From Bacteroidota bacterium (lineage in GTDB: Bacteria > Bacteroidota > Ignavibacteria > UBA10030 > SZUA-254), in contig DATDFQ010000043.1 in NCBI GenBank assembly GCA_036522515.1, forward strand, positions 372,001 through 436,000: 64,000 nucleotides of DNA, written 5' to 3'. Both the position numbers and the translations under genes were made by a program. The notes under the pieces were generated by a model. It was not told the DNA's origin. It worked only from the letters and a program-made list of their open reading frames with translations, and did no database searches. Below, piece after piece: positions 9,353-19,676 of this stretch (positions are counted from its first letter, which is position 1; every line of letters starts with the position of its first letter).

Positions 9353-11338
9353 TCACCCCTCCGCGGCTTCCAGCACCAGTTCGGCGATATCCTTTACCTG
9401 CACCGTCTCGGCGGCTTCCTTCGCCTTGACGCCGTCCGTCATCATCGTCATGCAGAAGGGGCAGGCGGTCCCGATCACGTCGGGCTTCAACGCAAGGGCT
9501 TCCTCCGTCCGCTCGATGTTCACCCGCTTCCCCGTCGATTCCTCCATGAACATCCTGGCTCCCCCGGCGCCGCAGCAGAATCCCCGGTCGCGCGACCGGG
9601 TCATCTCCTCGATCCGGATCCCCGGTATCGCCTTCAGCGCGTCCCGCGGCTGATCGTAGACCTGGTTGTACCGACCGAGGTAACAAGAATCGTGGTAGGT
9701 GATCGTGGCCTTTTTCTCCTTCGAGAGCTTGATGCGCCCCGAATCGATGAGTCCGATAATGAAGTCGGTGTGGTGGACGACGCTGTACGTTCCGCCGAAC
9801 TGGGGATATTCGTTCCTGAAGATATTAAAACAGTGCGGGCAGGTGGTGACGATGGTTTTCACCCCATGCTTGTTCAGCGTCGCAACGTTCTCGGTCATGA
9901 GCATCTGCGCCAGGTACTCGTTGCCGCATCTGCGGGCGGGATCCCCGTTGCATTTTTCCTCGCCTCCCAGGATCGCAAACTTGACTCCGGCGATCTTCAT
10001 CAGTTTTGCGAAGGCCATCGACACATTCTTGTACCGGACGTCGTACGCCCCCGCGCATCCGACCCAGAAGAGGATCTCCGCTTCGGGTGATTCCGAAACG
10101 AGGGGAATGTCGAGGCCCCTCGCCCAATCGGCCCTCGTGGAGTGGCTGAACCCCCACGGGGTGAAATTCCTCTCGAGGTTCTGAAACGTCGCCTGCAACT
10201 CCTTCGGAAATCTCGATTCGGAAAGGACGAGGTACCTCCGCATGTCCACGATCGCGTCAACGTGCTCGATCTGTACGGGGCACTCCTGAACGCACGCCAT
10301 GCAGGTCGTGCACGCCCAGAGCTCCTCTTCGGATATGTAACCGTCGAGAAGCGGCTTGCCGGCTTCTTCCGGCTTCGCTTCCGCGCCGGCTGAAGCCTTC
10401 TCCACAAGCCTTCTCCGTATGTCGACGATGATCTTTTTCGGAGAAAGGGGCTTCCCGGTGAGCGCAGCCGGGCAGGCTGCGGTGCAGCGGCCGCATTCCG
10501 TGCAGGTATACCCGTCCAGCAGCTGTTTCCATGTCAGGTCCTCGACATCCGAAACTCCGAACTTCACGGCCTGCTCATCCTGGAGATTCAGGGGTTTGAG
10601 GGTCCCCCTCGCCCCGAGTTTTGCGAGATAGACGTTCGGGATGGACGAAAGGATATGAAGGTGCTTGGAGTACGGAAGGTAGTTCAGAAACCCGAGCACC
10701 AGAAGGATATGGGCCCACCAGAAGAAGGCGAACCACCCGGCGACCTCACCGGGCTGCCAGCCGGGGAAGCAGATCGCGGCGACCGCCCGGGAGACAAAGC
10801 GGGACGCGGCCGCAGGCTCTCCGCCGGGCGCAAGATTCGCCGCGTTCTGCCCGAACATCGCCGACATGATCAGGAGAATGAGGAGAAGAATGACCGTCGC
10901 ATCCAGCCGCGCGTGGCCCCCCGCCTCAAGCCGCTTCGGCTTGAGGACATAGCGGCGGAACAGCGCGAAGAGGACGGAGCAGGCCACGAGCAGCCCGAGG
11001 AGCTCCTGGAGGAATACCAGCGGCGGATAGAGCGGGCCGAGAAACGAGAAGGTGAATCCGGTCGAGAAGCCCTCCCCCACGGTCTCCAGAATCGCGAGAA
11101 GGAGGATCACGAATCCCCAGAAAATGAAGAAATGCATCACTCCGGCGACGGGTTCCCTCAGAAGTTTCGACTGCCCGAACGCCACGATCAGGACATTCTT
11201 GAGGCGGTCGAGCGGCCTGTCCGTCCGGTTGTCGGCCTTCCCGATCGCGAGGGTGCGGATCAGCCGCCGTGCGTTCAGGACGAAGAAGGAAATCGAAGCG
11301 AGAAGGAGAACGAGGAACAATCCGGTCTGAAGCGTCAT
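9353..11338 (-). CDS. Membrane-bound HdrD-like iron-sulfur oxidoreductase (cytochrome b-like/4Fe-4S/CCG fusion)
   Basis: 661 residues in three parts. The first ~240 form five or six membrane segments with histidines placed for heme b (H69, H142, H210, H226/H228), like the NarI/HdrE family. Next come two [4Fe-4S] motifs, C279-x2-C-x2-C-x3-C and C343-x2-C-x2-C-x3-C. The C-terminal half has two cysteine-rich CCG domains (GCAGAYD...TTCPHC, and HDSCYLGRYN...GFCCGAGGARMF...TACPFC). Such fusions pass electrons between a soluble donor (often ETF or a thiol system) and membrane quinone. Partner and direction cannot be set here. It is last in a set after DUF4905 and phzF and converges on the GroES-like gene, with 7 nt between the stops. 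Confidence 0.85.
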   Translation of the reverse strand: MTLQTGLFLVLLLASISFFVLNARRLIRTLAIGKADNRTDRPLDRLKNVLIVAFGQSKLLREPVAGVMHFFIFWGFVILLLAILETVGEGFSTGFTFSFLGPLYPPLVFLQELLGLLVACSVLFALFRRYVLKPKRLEAGGHARLDATVILLLILLIMSAMFGQNAANLAPGGEPAAASRFVSRAVAAICFPGWQPGEVAGWFAFFWWAHILLVLGFLNYLPYSKHLHILSSIPNVYLAKLGARGTLKPLNLQDEQAVKFGVSDVEDLTWKQLLDGYTCTECGRCTAACPAALTGKPLSPKKIIVDIRRRLVEKASAGAEAKPEEAGKPLLDGYISEEELWACTTCMACVQECPVQIEHVDAIVDMRRYLVLSESRFPKELQATFQNLERNFTPWGFSHSTRADWARGLDIPLVSESPEAEILFWVGCAGAYDVRYKNVSMAFAKLMKIAGVKFAILGGEEKCNGDPARRCGNEYLAQMLMTENVATLNKHGVKTIVTTCPHCFNIFRNEYPQFGGTYSVVHHTDFIIGLIDSGRIKLSKEKKATITYHDSCYLGRYNQVYDQPRDALKAIPGIRIEEMTRSRDRGFCCGAGGARMFMEESTGKRVNIERTEEALALKPDVIGTACPFCMTMMTDGVKAKEAAETVQVKDIAELVLEAAEG

Positions 11339-11366
11339 GCGTGTGCCGGGAGTCGGGGGCGTTCGT

Positions 11367-12272
11367 TCAGTCGTGCAGGAGCATGTCGCCTTCGAGAACC
11401 GTCACGGCGTTCCCGCCTATCTTGACGGAGACCGGCCTGGTGTCGGCCACCTCAAGCTCGACGGTCACCCTCCCGCGCCTCCCGATGGCGTCGCCTTGCT
11501 CCCCCTGGAAGACGCACCGGCCGTTCTTGAGGTCGAGGACTCCGCTTTCGAACAGATGCACCGCAAGCGGAGCGTGCGACGAGCCGGTCACCGGATCTTC
11601 GTTGATGCCGGTATTCGGAGCGAAGAAGCGGGAATGGACGACGGACTCCCTGTCGACTGTCTCAGTGGTGAACGCGCAGAGGCCCCGCAGGTTCCGGGAA
11701 TCCAGAAAGTTCGCCATCGCCAGAAAATTCGGCTTGATGGAGAACAGCGTGTGGAGACGTTTCAGCGGGACGAGGAGATAGTCGCTTCGGACGATTTGAA
11801 GCTGGTTGTCGAATTCGCTCATGGAAACGTTCAGGACGCGGACGAGGTCGATCTTGTAGGGGAGCGCTCGTTCGAGCGCGGGAATCTTCATGCCGAACAT
11901 GATTGAGATCAGTCCGTTTTTCTTGGTCACGTCGACCGGGAGAATTCCCGATCCTGTCTCAAGCCGGAACTGGTACTTTCCCTCCTTGGTCATGTTCATC
12001 CGGTTCTCCTCCGCCAGAACGTGGAACCCCGCGATGGTCGCATGGCCGCAGAGGGGCACTTCCGTTGTGGGGGTGAACCACCTGATCCGGGCATCCGCCT
12101 CCGCGCTCGAGGAGGGGAGGAGGAATGCGGTCTCCGACAAATTCATTTCCCTCGCGACTCCCTGCATGTCGCGGTCGCTCAAATCTTTGCCGTCGAGCAC
12201 CACGCCGGCAGGGTTCCCGGTATGGGCCACGGTGGTGAACGCATCGACGTGCTTGACCCGGATCCTAGCCAT
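11367..12272 (-). CDS. PhzF-family isomerase
   Basis: 301 residues, the usual length. NLSETAF holds the catalytic glutamate (E47); TPTTEVPLCGHATIAG and the C-terminal EDPVTGSSHAPL are the paired motifs of the diaminopimelate-epimerase-like double domain. PhzF itself isomerises a dihydrohydroxyanthranilate, but there are no other phenazine genes here, so this is one of the many PhzF relatives of unknown substrate. The ATG overlaps the DUF4905 stop by 8 nt. Confidence 0.85.
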   Translation of the reverse strand: MARIRVKHVDAFTTVAHTGNPAGVVLDGKDLSDRDMQGVAREMNLSETAFLLPSSSAEADARIRWFTPTTEVPLCGHATIAGFHVLAEENRMNMTKEGKYQFRLETGSGILPVDVTKKNGLISIMFGMKIPALERALPYKIDLVRVLNVSMSEFDNQLQIVRSDYLLVPLKRLHTLFSIKPNFLAMANFLDSRNLRGLCAFTTETVDRESVVHSRFFAPNTGINEDPVTGSSHAPLAVHLFESGVLDLKNGRCVFQGEQGDAIGRRGRVTVELEVADTRPVSVKIGGNAVTVLEGDMLLHD

Positions 12273-13146
12273 GCGGTCCCGATCCCGTCTGCGCGTCGAA
12301 CGCTCTCAGGATTCTTTTCTCCGAAATCGAATAAAAACGGTCGCCCAGCCCGAAGAATGCGTCGGGCACAGCGGCAGCGGCGCGCGAATTGAGGATGTCG
12401 CGGTAGAGAATCCGGCCGCTCTTTTCTTCCGCGATGAGAAAATGGTGATCCAGGAGCGGTTCGACCGGATCGTTTCCGGTCGCGGCATAATAGGCGACGC
12501 CGAGGAGATCTTTTTTGCGAAGATATTCGATGAAGTGTACCCTCCCCGCGCCGGAGACCAGTTTTGCGATCGTGCCGGCGACGTCCTCCCCTTCGCTGCC
12601 TGGATGCACAAACGGAACGGGAAAATCGATCCTCTCCTCGTAGCGGACAGACTTCCGGAGAGCGTTCAGAGCCTCTCCCTCCAGCTCACGCGTTTCCCCG
12701 CCGGTCATAGGATCGAGCTCCAGGTAGGTCCGTCCGTCGCTCTGATCCCTGGCGGCGTAGATGCCGTTTCCTTGCGAAAAGAGATAGGTGACCTCCTCGT
12801 TGGACCAACGCAATTTTCCCGAGAACAGATCAAGGGCATGGATCTTCTTGTGATCGGGAAAATCGGGCATCGCGTATTCGTGGAGAAGGACGAGGTCGTC
12901 GTGGAGTGCCTCAATACCGATCCACCACGGTTCCGCCAAACGGAGATCTCTCCAGAGTTGCGCTCCGTTCTCCGCGTCTATGCAGAAGAACGAGACTCGC
13001 TTCTCTCCGATATTCCGCTCTTCCCCGACAAATTGTCCTTTTCCCGACGGTAGCAACCTCCAAATAATCCCACGGACCTGAAATTCCCAGGCGGGGGCCA
13101 GATGTTTACTTCGTGCGGATCGCTTCAGCCATCCAGTCAGCGACAT
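12265..13146 (-). CDS. DUF4905 protein
   Basis: 293 residues without signal peptide or membrane segment. It has repeated strand-turn units such as IDAENGAQLWRDLRL, LDLFSGKLRWSNEE and LDPMTGGETREL, which look like blades of a PQQ/WD-type propeller. The best match I recall is the Bacteroidota family DUF4905; its function is unknown. It is the first gene of a transcript with phzF and the HdrD-like protein and has its own promoter-like site. Confidence 0.6.
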   Translation of the reverse strand: MSLTGWLKRSARSKHLAPAWEFQVRGIIWRLLPSGKGQFVGEERNIGEKRVSFFCIDAENGAQLWRDLRLAEPWWIGIEALHDDLVLLHEYAMPDFPDHKKIHALDLFSGKLRWSNEEVTYLFSQGNGIYAARDQSDGRTYLELDPMTGGETRELEGEALNALRKSVRYEERIDFPVPFVHPGSEGEDVAGTIAKLVSGAGRVHFIEYLRKKDLLGVAYYAATGNDPVEPLLDHHFLIAEEKSGRILYRDILNSRAAAAVPDAFFGLGDRFYSISEKRILRAFDAQTGSGPHG

Positions 13147-13163
13147 CGTGATAATTCTCGAAT

Positions 13164-13192
13164 AAGATAATCATCTCGTAATTTAATAGCAA
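13164..13192 (-). promoter_or_regulatory. Candidate promoter of DUF4905-phzF-hdr
   Basis: Minus-strand TTGCTA (13187-13192) and TATCTT (13164-13169) are 17 nt apart in an AT-rich patch, about 18 nt before the DUF4905 ATG. The -35 box sits at the foot of the hairpin at 13189-13219. Confidence 0.5.
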
Positions 13193-13219
13193 GATTTTTT
13201 ACAACATCAAAAATCTTGC
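13189..13219 (-). terminator. Hairpin after rdgB, possible terminator
   Basis: A perfect 11-bp stem GCAAGATTTTT / AAAAATCTTGC with a 9-nt loop begins 11 nt after the rdgB stop. There is no T-run after it on the minus strand, so termination is likely but not certain. Confidence 0.45.
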
Positions 13220-13229
13220 GAACTCAGAA

Positions 13230-13832
13230 TTATGGAAAATTATTTACGTATTCTCGCAAAATCTCTTTCATCTGCAGAAACGCGATAGCCCGGTGGCTAA
13301 TCCGGTTCTTGATGCCGGCCGAAAGCTGCGCGAACGTACGGTCATAGCCGTCGGGGATAAAGAGCGGATCATATCCGAACCCCCCCTCCCCCTCCGGCCT
13401 CTCCGGTATCGATCCCGCGCAGATCCCCTCGGCCGTTCTCACAACGCCCGCGGCGACAAAGGCCGCGACGCACCGGAAGCGAGCCTTCCTGGCCCCCGGC
13501 GGAACGTTCGATAGCTCCCTGAGGAGCTTGAGGTTGTTCTCATCGTAGCTCACATGCTCCCCGGCATACCGGGCCGAGAGAACCCCCGGTCTCATCCCCA
13601 GCGCGAACACCTCCAGCCCCGAATCATCTGCGATCGTCGGCAGTCGGAACCTCGCATAAATTTCGGAGGCTTTTTTCAAAGCGTTCGCTTCGAGCGTCTC
13701 CCCGTCCTCGACGACATCGGGCGAGTCCGGAAGCTCGGTCAGGCTCGTGATCCTCACCGGCAATCCGGAAAGGATGGAAGTAATTTCCCTGACTTTTCCG
13801 GGGTTTTTCGTGGCGAGAAGAATCGGATGCAT
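13230..13832 (-). CDS. rdgB: RdgB/HAM1 non-canonical purine NTP pyrophosphatase
   Basis: 200 residues. LLATKNPGKVREI at the start is the nucleotide-contact segment. TIADDSGLEV holds the acidic metal ligands, GFGYDPLFIP is the family signature, and ISHRAIAF near the end completes the base pocket. It hydrolyses (d)ITP and XTP to the monophosphate, keeping deaminated purines out of DNA and RNA. It lies 25 nt after radA, probably on the same transcript, and is followed by a hairpin. Confidence 0.95.
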   Translation of the reverse strand: MHPILLATKNPGKVREITSILSGLPVRITSLTELPDSPDVVEDGETLEANALKKASEIYARFRLPTIADDSGLEVFALGMRPGVLSARYAGEHVSYDENNLKLLRELSNVPPGARKARFRCVAAFVAAGVVRTAEGICAGSIPERPEGEGGFGYDPLFIPDGYDRTFAQLSAGIKNRISHRAIAFLQMKEILREYVNNFP

Positions 13833-13857
13833 GGAAGATCGCCTTCGGGTGGGCCGG

Positions 13858-15216
<1,359 letters not shown>

Positions 15217-15219
<3 letters not shown>

Positions 15220-15233
15220 TCGCGCTACTCCTT
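15217..15233 (-). promoter_or_regulatory. Shine-Dalgarno and CTG start of radA
   Basis: Minus strand: AAGGAG (15228-15233), then TAGCGCGA (8 nt, of which TAG is the nadK stop), then CTG (15217-15219). Motif and spacing are ideal, and no ATG, GTG or TTG lies at that distance in this frame. Confidence 0.7.
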
Positions 15234-16115
15234 CGGATCGATTCTCAGGTCGCGCCCCCAGGAGAGTTTCGCGCGAAGGAGGTTGAAATAACTTCGATTC
15301 AATCGCTTGACGAGTTTCACGGTGTAAGGAGCCCGCTGGATCGTGAAGACCGCCGGAGTATCATAAAACCCCTCCGTTTGTCCGTCCGCGGTGAGGTGCA
15401 CGGGCGTCGAGGCCGACTTCACCGAAATCCTGATCAGGCTCCCATCCGGAACGATGATGGCGCGGGCTGTCAGGGTGTGGGGGGAAACCGGCGTCACGAT
15501 GAGGACCCGGCTGCTCGGTTCGACGATCGGCCCGCCGCTGGCGAGAGAGTAGCCGGTCGAGCCCGTCGGAGTGCTCACGATGATCCCGTCCGCGGCGTAC
15601 GTCACGAGGTACTGGTCATCGACATGCGTTTCGAGCTGGATGACCCGCGGGGAGATTCCGCGGTCGACAACGACCTCATTCAGGGAGGAGCTGCAGGTTC
15701 CGTCCTTCGAGTTCCTGGTTTGCAGCACCGTTCGCTCTTCGAGAAGATAGGCCCCGCCGGCGATCTCCTCGAGAGAGGCCGCCATTTCTTCGACGGAAAG
15801 CTCCGCAAGAAACCCCATCTTGCCGAGATTCACCCCCAGAATCGGGACTCCCCGCGGACCCGCCACGCGGGCGGCGGTCAGCATGGTTCCGTCCCCCCCC
15901 AGCGCGATCATCAGGTCGCATTGCAGGGGGATCTCCTCCCGGGTGCCCACCTGGGCCGCGGCGAGCGGAACCGCGCCGTCGTGCCGGTTGTACATCTCGG
16001 CGAGCTCCTGTTGGACGACAAAGGGAAAGCCCTTGAGCCGGAGGTGGCGCACGAGTGTCGCGGTGACCTCGGTAATGACCGGCTTGTTGGTATTTCCGAC
16101 GATGCCGAACTTCAT
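15225..16115 (-). CDS. nadK: NAD kinase
   Basis: 296 residues. GGDGTML (73-79) is the NAD-kinase phosphate-donor motif; NLGKMGFLAE and STPTGSTGYSLASGGPIV are the two other conserved blocks. It makes NADP from NAD and ATP. The ATG overlaps the DUF1844 stop by 4 nt, and its final codons supply the ribosome site for radA. Confidence 0.95.
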   Translation of the reverse strand: MKFGIVGNTNKPVITEVTATLVRHLRLKGFPFVVQQELAEMYNRHDGAVPLAAAQVGTREEIPLQCDLMIALGGDGTMLTAARVAGPRGVPILGVNLGKMGFLAELSVEEMAASLEEIAGGAYLLEERTVLQTRNSKDGTCSSSLNEVVVDRGISPRVIQLETHVDDQYLVTYAADGIIVSTPTGSTGYSLASGGPIVEPSSRVLIVTPVSPHTLTARAIIVPDGSLIRISVKSASTPVHLTADGQTEGFYDTPAVFTIQRAPYTVKLVKRLNRSYFNLLRAKLSWGRDLRIDPKE

Positions 16116-16441
16116 TTCGCGTCCGCGGGTTTCTCCGGTTCCGGCGGGGGCGCCGCGGGACGGGCCGCTTCGGGCGGCGCTTTGCCGGCTTCCTCGACGT
16201 AGTTCAGCCGGAGGTCTCTCAACACGTTTGAAAACATCCTGTCATCTTCGGGGATGAGATTCCCTTTCATCTTGGAATGGAGCATCTCCAGCATATCGAT
16301 CGAAATTTGAGCCTGGGGGAGGTCCCGCTCGATCTTGTCGCTGAAGGGGTTTTTCAATTTCCCCATGTGCTGGAGCGCGGCAGTCTCGAACATCAGGATG
16401 AGTTGCGTAAGAAGAAGCCGGTTTTTTTCTTCGTTCGCCAT
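16112..16441 (-). CDS. DUF1844 protein
   Basis: 109 residues. The core LLLTQLILMFETAALQHMGKLKNP followed by the AQISIDMLEMLHSKMKGNL helix is typical of DUF1844; the last 25 residues are Pro/Ala/Glu-rich and probably disordered. The function is unknown. It is coupled to nadK by a 4-nt overlap; the 75 nt between it and the GT9 gene contain no clear promoter or terminator. Confidence 0.75.
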   Translation of the reverse strand: MANEEKNRLLLTQLILMFETAALQHMGKLKNPFSDKIERDLPQAQISIDMLEMLHSKMKGNLIPEDDRMFSNVLRDLRLNYVEEAGKAPPEAARPAAPPPEPEKPADAK

Positions 16442-16516
16442 TGGTCGTACGATTCGTGGGAAATTCGTTGAAAGGTAACCAAAAACAGTTTCGAAACAAA
16501 ACGAAGGAGTTCCCCC

Positions 16517-17647
16517 CTACGGCAGAAGCGGAATCCTGTCACCCACCAGCGAGCGGAGCGCGCTCATGGCGCCGGCGACGGGGACATCCTCCGTTCGATG
16601 CGAAAGGGCGCGAAGAGCGATGACTCCGGCGCCGAGAGGTTTCCATATCTCCGGGTCGGTCGGACCGAAAATCGCGACAACGGGCGCGCCAGCCGCCGCT
16701 CCCAGGTGCATGATCCCCGTATCGTTGCAGACGAGGGCCGTGCACTCCGCACAGATTGCGCCCAGCCTCGCCAGCTCCGGGTGCCCCGCATCGATGGTTT
16801 GAACGCCGGCTGACTCCGCGAACCTGCTGCGCAATTCCTCTTCTCCCGGACCCCAGAAGAGGATCACCTGCGCGCCGCCGGGCCCCGAAACTCTGCGTGC
16901 CAGCTCGGCAAAATGAGCCACCGGCCAGCGGTTCGGCTTCTTCCCCGCGCCGAGATGCATCGCGACCGCCGGGAGGCCGCTCCTGAACCCCAGCTCCGCG
17001 AGGCCGCGGAGGGCGGCATGTCGCTCTGATTCGGATATGACGAGCCTCGGAGACGGATCGGCGGTATCGACCCCGATGTGCCGGACGATGTCGAGATTAC
17101 ATTGTGTCTGGTGGCGGCCTTCATCGCAGGCCCTCGCGACCAGATTATAAAAAAAATTCCTCGTTGCCCCCCGGAACACCCGCGCCTCCGAACCGAGCAG
17201 ATACCTGGCGCCGGAATAGTGGGCCAGGAAGTCGCTGGTCAGGGAATGGCTGACGGTCGTCGGCACGACCGCGAGGTCCCACCGGCCGCGGAGCGCTCGA
17301 AGGAACGAGCCGCCGTTCTTCCAGGACCAGTCCGGTATACGCTCGCGGTAGACCAGGACCTCGTCGACCGAGGGAACGAGGCGCGCGATCCCCTGAAAGT
17401 ATCCGCGCACCAGAAGCCCGATCCGGGCCGCAGGAAAATGCCCGCGGAGAGCCCGCACCACGGGGGTGGAGAGGAGGAAGTCACCGAGCTGGTCGTGCTG
17501 CCGGACGACCAGGATCGACCGGATCGAATTTCGATCGACTGCCTCCGGCGGAAGAACCTCCTGCCCGAAGAGTCGCTCCAGCACCCGCATGCCGGCCTCT
17601 GCGGCGCTGTCCCGGCCCCGTGACAGGAGCCCGCTTCCGCCCGCCAT
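16517..17647 (-). CDS. GT9-family (heptosyltransferase-like) glycosyltransferase
   Basis: 376 residues from ATG 17645-17647, which overlaps the stop of the upstream GT2 gene as ATGA. The frame stays open further upstream only because of base composition. The N-terminal domain has SILVVRQHDQLGDFLLSTPVVRAL, the C-terminal domain MHLGAGKKPNRWP and CNDTGIMHLGAAAGAP plus FGPTDPEIW, as in ADP-heptose:LPS heptosyltransferases. It probably adds a core sugar to lipid A. The sugar cannot be read from sequence. Confidence 0.88.
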   Translation of the reverse strand: MAGGSGLLSRGRDSAAEAGMRVLERLFGQEVLPPEAVDRNSIRSILVVRQHDQLGDFLLSTPVVRALRGHFPAARIGLLVRGYFQGIARLVPSVDEVLVYRERIPDWSWKNGGSFLRALRGRWDLAVVPTTVSHSLTSDFLAHYSGARYLLGSEARVFRGATRNFFYNLVARACDEGRHQTQCNLDIVRHIGVDTADPSPRLVISESERHAALRGLAELGFRSGLPAVAMHLGAGKKPNRWPVAHFAELARRVSGPGGAQVILFWGPGEEELRSRFAESAGVQTIDAGHPELARLGAICAECTALVCNDTGIMHLGAAAGAPVVAIFGPTDPEIWKPLGAGVIALRALSHRTEDVPVAGAMSALRSLVGDRIPLLP

Positions 17648-18447
17648 CAGCCCGCCTTCTCCGGAGAGCTTCCCGCCCTTGCGGGGGAACCCGCCGCGAG
17701 CTCTTTCAGCTTCGCGTACTTGACGAAGACATACGACGCGGAGCAGAGCGAGAGAACCAGGCCGTGCATCCCGTCCAGGAACCCCCGGCGGAGAACGTAC
17801 ATCTTGAAAAACAGGTAGGGCGGCCTCACCAGGAGGTCGTACGCCGAGCAGCTCTTCCCGGCTTCGTGCGCATCCGCCGCGGCAAGCGACGTGTATGAAT
17901 TGAATTTCGAGAAGTAATGATAGAGCGTCTCGTCGGTGAAATGGAGGAGGTCGTGCTTCAACCTTCCGGCCGGCCCCCGGAGCTCCAGCCGCTCGTGCAC
18001 CCGCGACCGGCTGAACGCGCCCGCCTCTTTCCGGAAGAGCCGCAGGACCAATCCGGGATACCATCCGCAATGCCGGATCCACTTGCCGAGGAAGTAGGCC
18101 CTCCGGGCGACGGTGAATCCGGCGAATGCCGGTGCGCCGTCTTTCAACGACTCCCTGATCTCGGCCTGAAGTCCGGCCGGAACCCGCTCATCCGCGTCGA
18201 GCCAGAGAACCCACTCGTTTGACGCGTGCCGGAGCGCGAGCTCTTTCGCCTCCGAGAACCCTCTCCAGGGTGTGACGAACACCTTCCCGGTAAACCGGCG
18301 CGCGAGCTCCGCGGTCCGGTCGGAACTCTCGGCGTCGACGACCACGAGATCGTCCGCCCAGTCGACACTCTTGAGACACTCGGCGATGTTCCTCTCTTCG
18401 TTCCGCGCAATGACGATGACGGAGAGCGGAAACGTACCCTGCCTCAC
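17647..18447 (-). CDS. GT2 glycosyltransferase (LPS core type)
   Basis: 266 residues. LSVIVIARNEERNIAECLKS, the nucleotide-binding DDLVVVDAESSDRT and the metal motif WLDADER mark a GT-A family 2 enzyme; the C-terminal half resembles the WaaE/KdtX beta-glucosyltransferases. It overlaps the waaL-like gene by 4 nt at its start and the GT9 gene by 1 nt at its stop. It is likely cytoplasmic at the inner membrane. Confidence 0.85.
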   Translation of the reverse strand: MRQGTFPLSVIVIARNEERNIAECLKSVDWADDLVVVDAESSDRTAELARRFTGKVFVTPWRGFSEAKELALRHASNEWVLWLDADERVPAGLQAEIRESLKDGAPAFAGFTVARRAYFLGKWIRHCGWYPGLVLRLFRKEAGAFSRSRVHERLELRGPAGRLKHDLLHFTDETLYHYFSKFNSYTSLAAADAHEAGKSCSAYDLLVRPPYLFFKMYVLRRGFLDGMHGLVLSLCSASYVFVKYAKLKELAAGSPARAGSSPEKAG

Positions 18448-19676
18448 GGGGCGTTTCCTTTCATGGGGAGCAGCGGGTTTCCGCCGGCTTCCGCCATCTT
18501 CCTGCAGAGAAGCGCCACTCCGACGGTGAACCAGAGAAGCACCGCGATCTCATGGTCGCCGAAATTCCATTCGAACAGGCCGTTCACCTGAAAACCGATG
18601 TAGGCCGCAAGGCAGCCGACCGCGAGGCTCCCGAGCAGCCAGTCTCTGCCCGTTTCCCTGACCGCGCGAAGCTCCAGGAGAAAAATTTTTGTAAAGAGGG
18701 CGAGGGTCGCCAGCGCCCCCGGGATCCCGAGCGTCACGAGGAGCATCATCGCGTTGTTGTGGAGGTGACCCCCCTCCCCCTCTTCGATCGGCTTCGTATA
18801 CGTAACGTACAGCCGCTTGAGATCGATGTCCCCCGTGCCGGAGAAGGGCCGGTCCAGGAACATCCTCCAACCCGTCGTGACCATATGGATCCGGCTGAGA
18901 TTTGAAGACATCGACGGATCGAAAATGCTCCGGGCTCTCGCCTGGAAATCCGCCGGAGCCGCGACGAGAAAAAGCGCGATGAGAAGAATCAGGACAAGGA
19001 TCAGCTTCTTATTCTGAAGGATTCCGATCGCCAGAAGGCCGGCGACAAGCCCGAGCCACGCGCTCCGGCTCTGCGTGAGGACAAGCCCGGCAGCCAGCGG
19101 GACCGAGCCGATGATCGCCGCCAGCCTCCACCGGCGGGGCGTGGCCGGGTGGATGACAAACGGAGTGATGACGAGCAGGAGGATCATCTTAATCCCCCCT
19201 TCCGTGAGGAAGTACTGGAAGAGCGAAAGACGGGCGTAGTGTCCGCCGACGGAGGTGAGCGAGAGGAGTTCGACAAACGAAAAGAGGGACGCGGCGCAGA
19301 CCGGAACGGCCACCGCGATCGCGAGCCCCCGCCGGCCCGCCGTGCCGAGCAGGATCAGGTAGACGAATGAGATGAGAAAAAAGCGCTTGGTGTTGACGAA
19401 CGAAGCCAGTGGATCCCCCGAGAACGCGGTGGCAAGGAGCTCGGCGGCAAGATAGAGGAGAAACAGGAGGTCGAGTTCCGTCCGGGGAAACGCATCCCAT
19501 TTCGCCGTGACGAGCAGCCACAACCAGATGAGAATGGCGGAGCCCATCGCCACCGAAGAGAGAAACACCGAGAAGGAGACCGACGTGACGGCGAGAATCG
19601 TCAGCCCGAAGAGAACGCGGCGGGCGGCTTCGGGGATGTTCGCTTTGCCGGGGGGTGTCGGAAGGGAATCCGGCAT
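18444..19676 (-). CDS. O-antigen ligase/polymerase-like membrane protein (WaaL family)
   Basis: 410 residues from ATG 19674-19676, in a TAATG overlap with the ABC exporter. It has about ten membrane segments and a periplasmic loop with the ligase-type HLHNNAMMLLVTLGIPG motif after RPFSGTGDID. It should join undecaprenyl-linked polysaccharide to lipid A-core, or polymerise it; sequence alone does not separate WaaL from related polymerases. Frame upstream of 19676 is open but lies inside the ABC gene. Confidence 0.8.
   Translation of the reverse strand: MPDSLPTPPGKANIPEAARRVLFGLTILAVTSVSFSVFLSSVAMGSAILIWLWLLVTAKWDAFPRTELDLLFLLYLAAELLATAFSGDPLASFVNTKRFFLISFVYLILLGTAGRRGLAIAVAVPVCAASLFSFVELLSLTSVGGHYARLSLFQYFLTEGGIKMILLLVITPFVIHPATPRRWRLAAIIGSVPLAAGLVLTQSRSAWLGLVAGLLAIGILQNKKLILVLILLIALFLVAAPADFQARARSIFDPSMSSNLSRIHMVTTGWRMFLDRPFSGTGDIDLKRLYVTYTKPIEEGEGGHLHNNAMMLLVTLGIPGALATLALFTKIFLLELRAVRETGRDWLLGSLAVGCLAAYIGFQVNGLFEWNFGDHEIAVLLWFTVGVALLCRKMAEAGGNPLLPMKGNAP

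Noticed and set aside
16517-18082. GT9 protein starting at 18082 (521 residues)
   Set aside because: The added 145 residues lie inside the GT2 gene; ATG 17647 gives a normal-sized enzyme with ATGA coupling.
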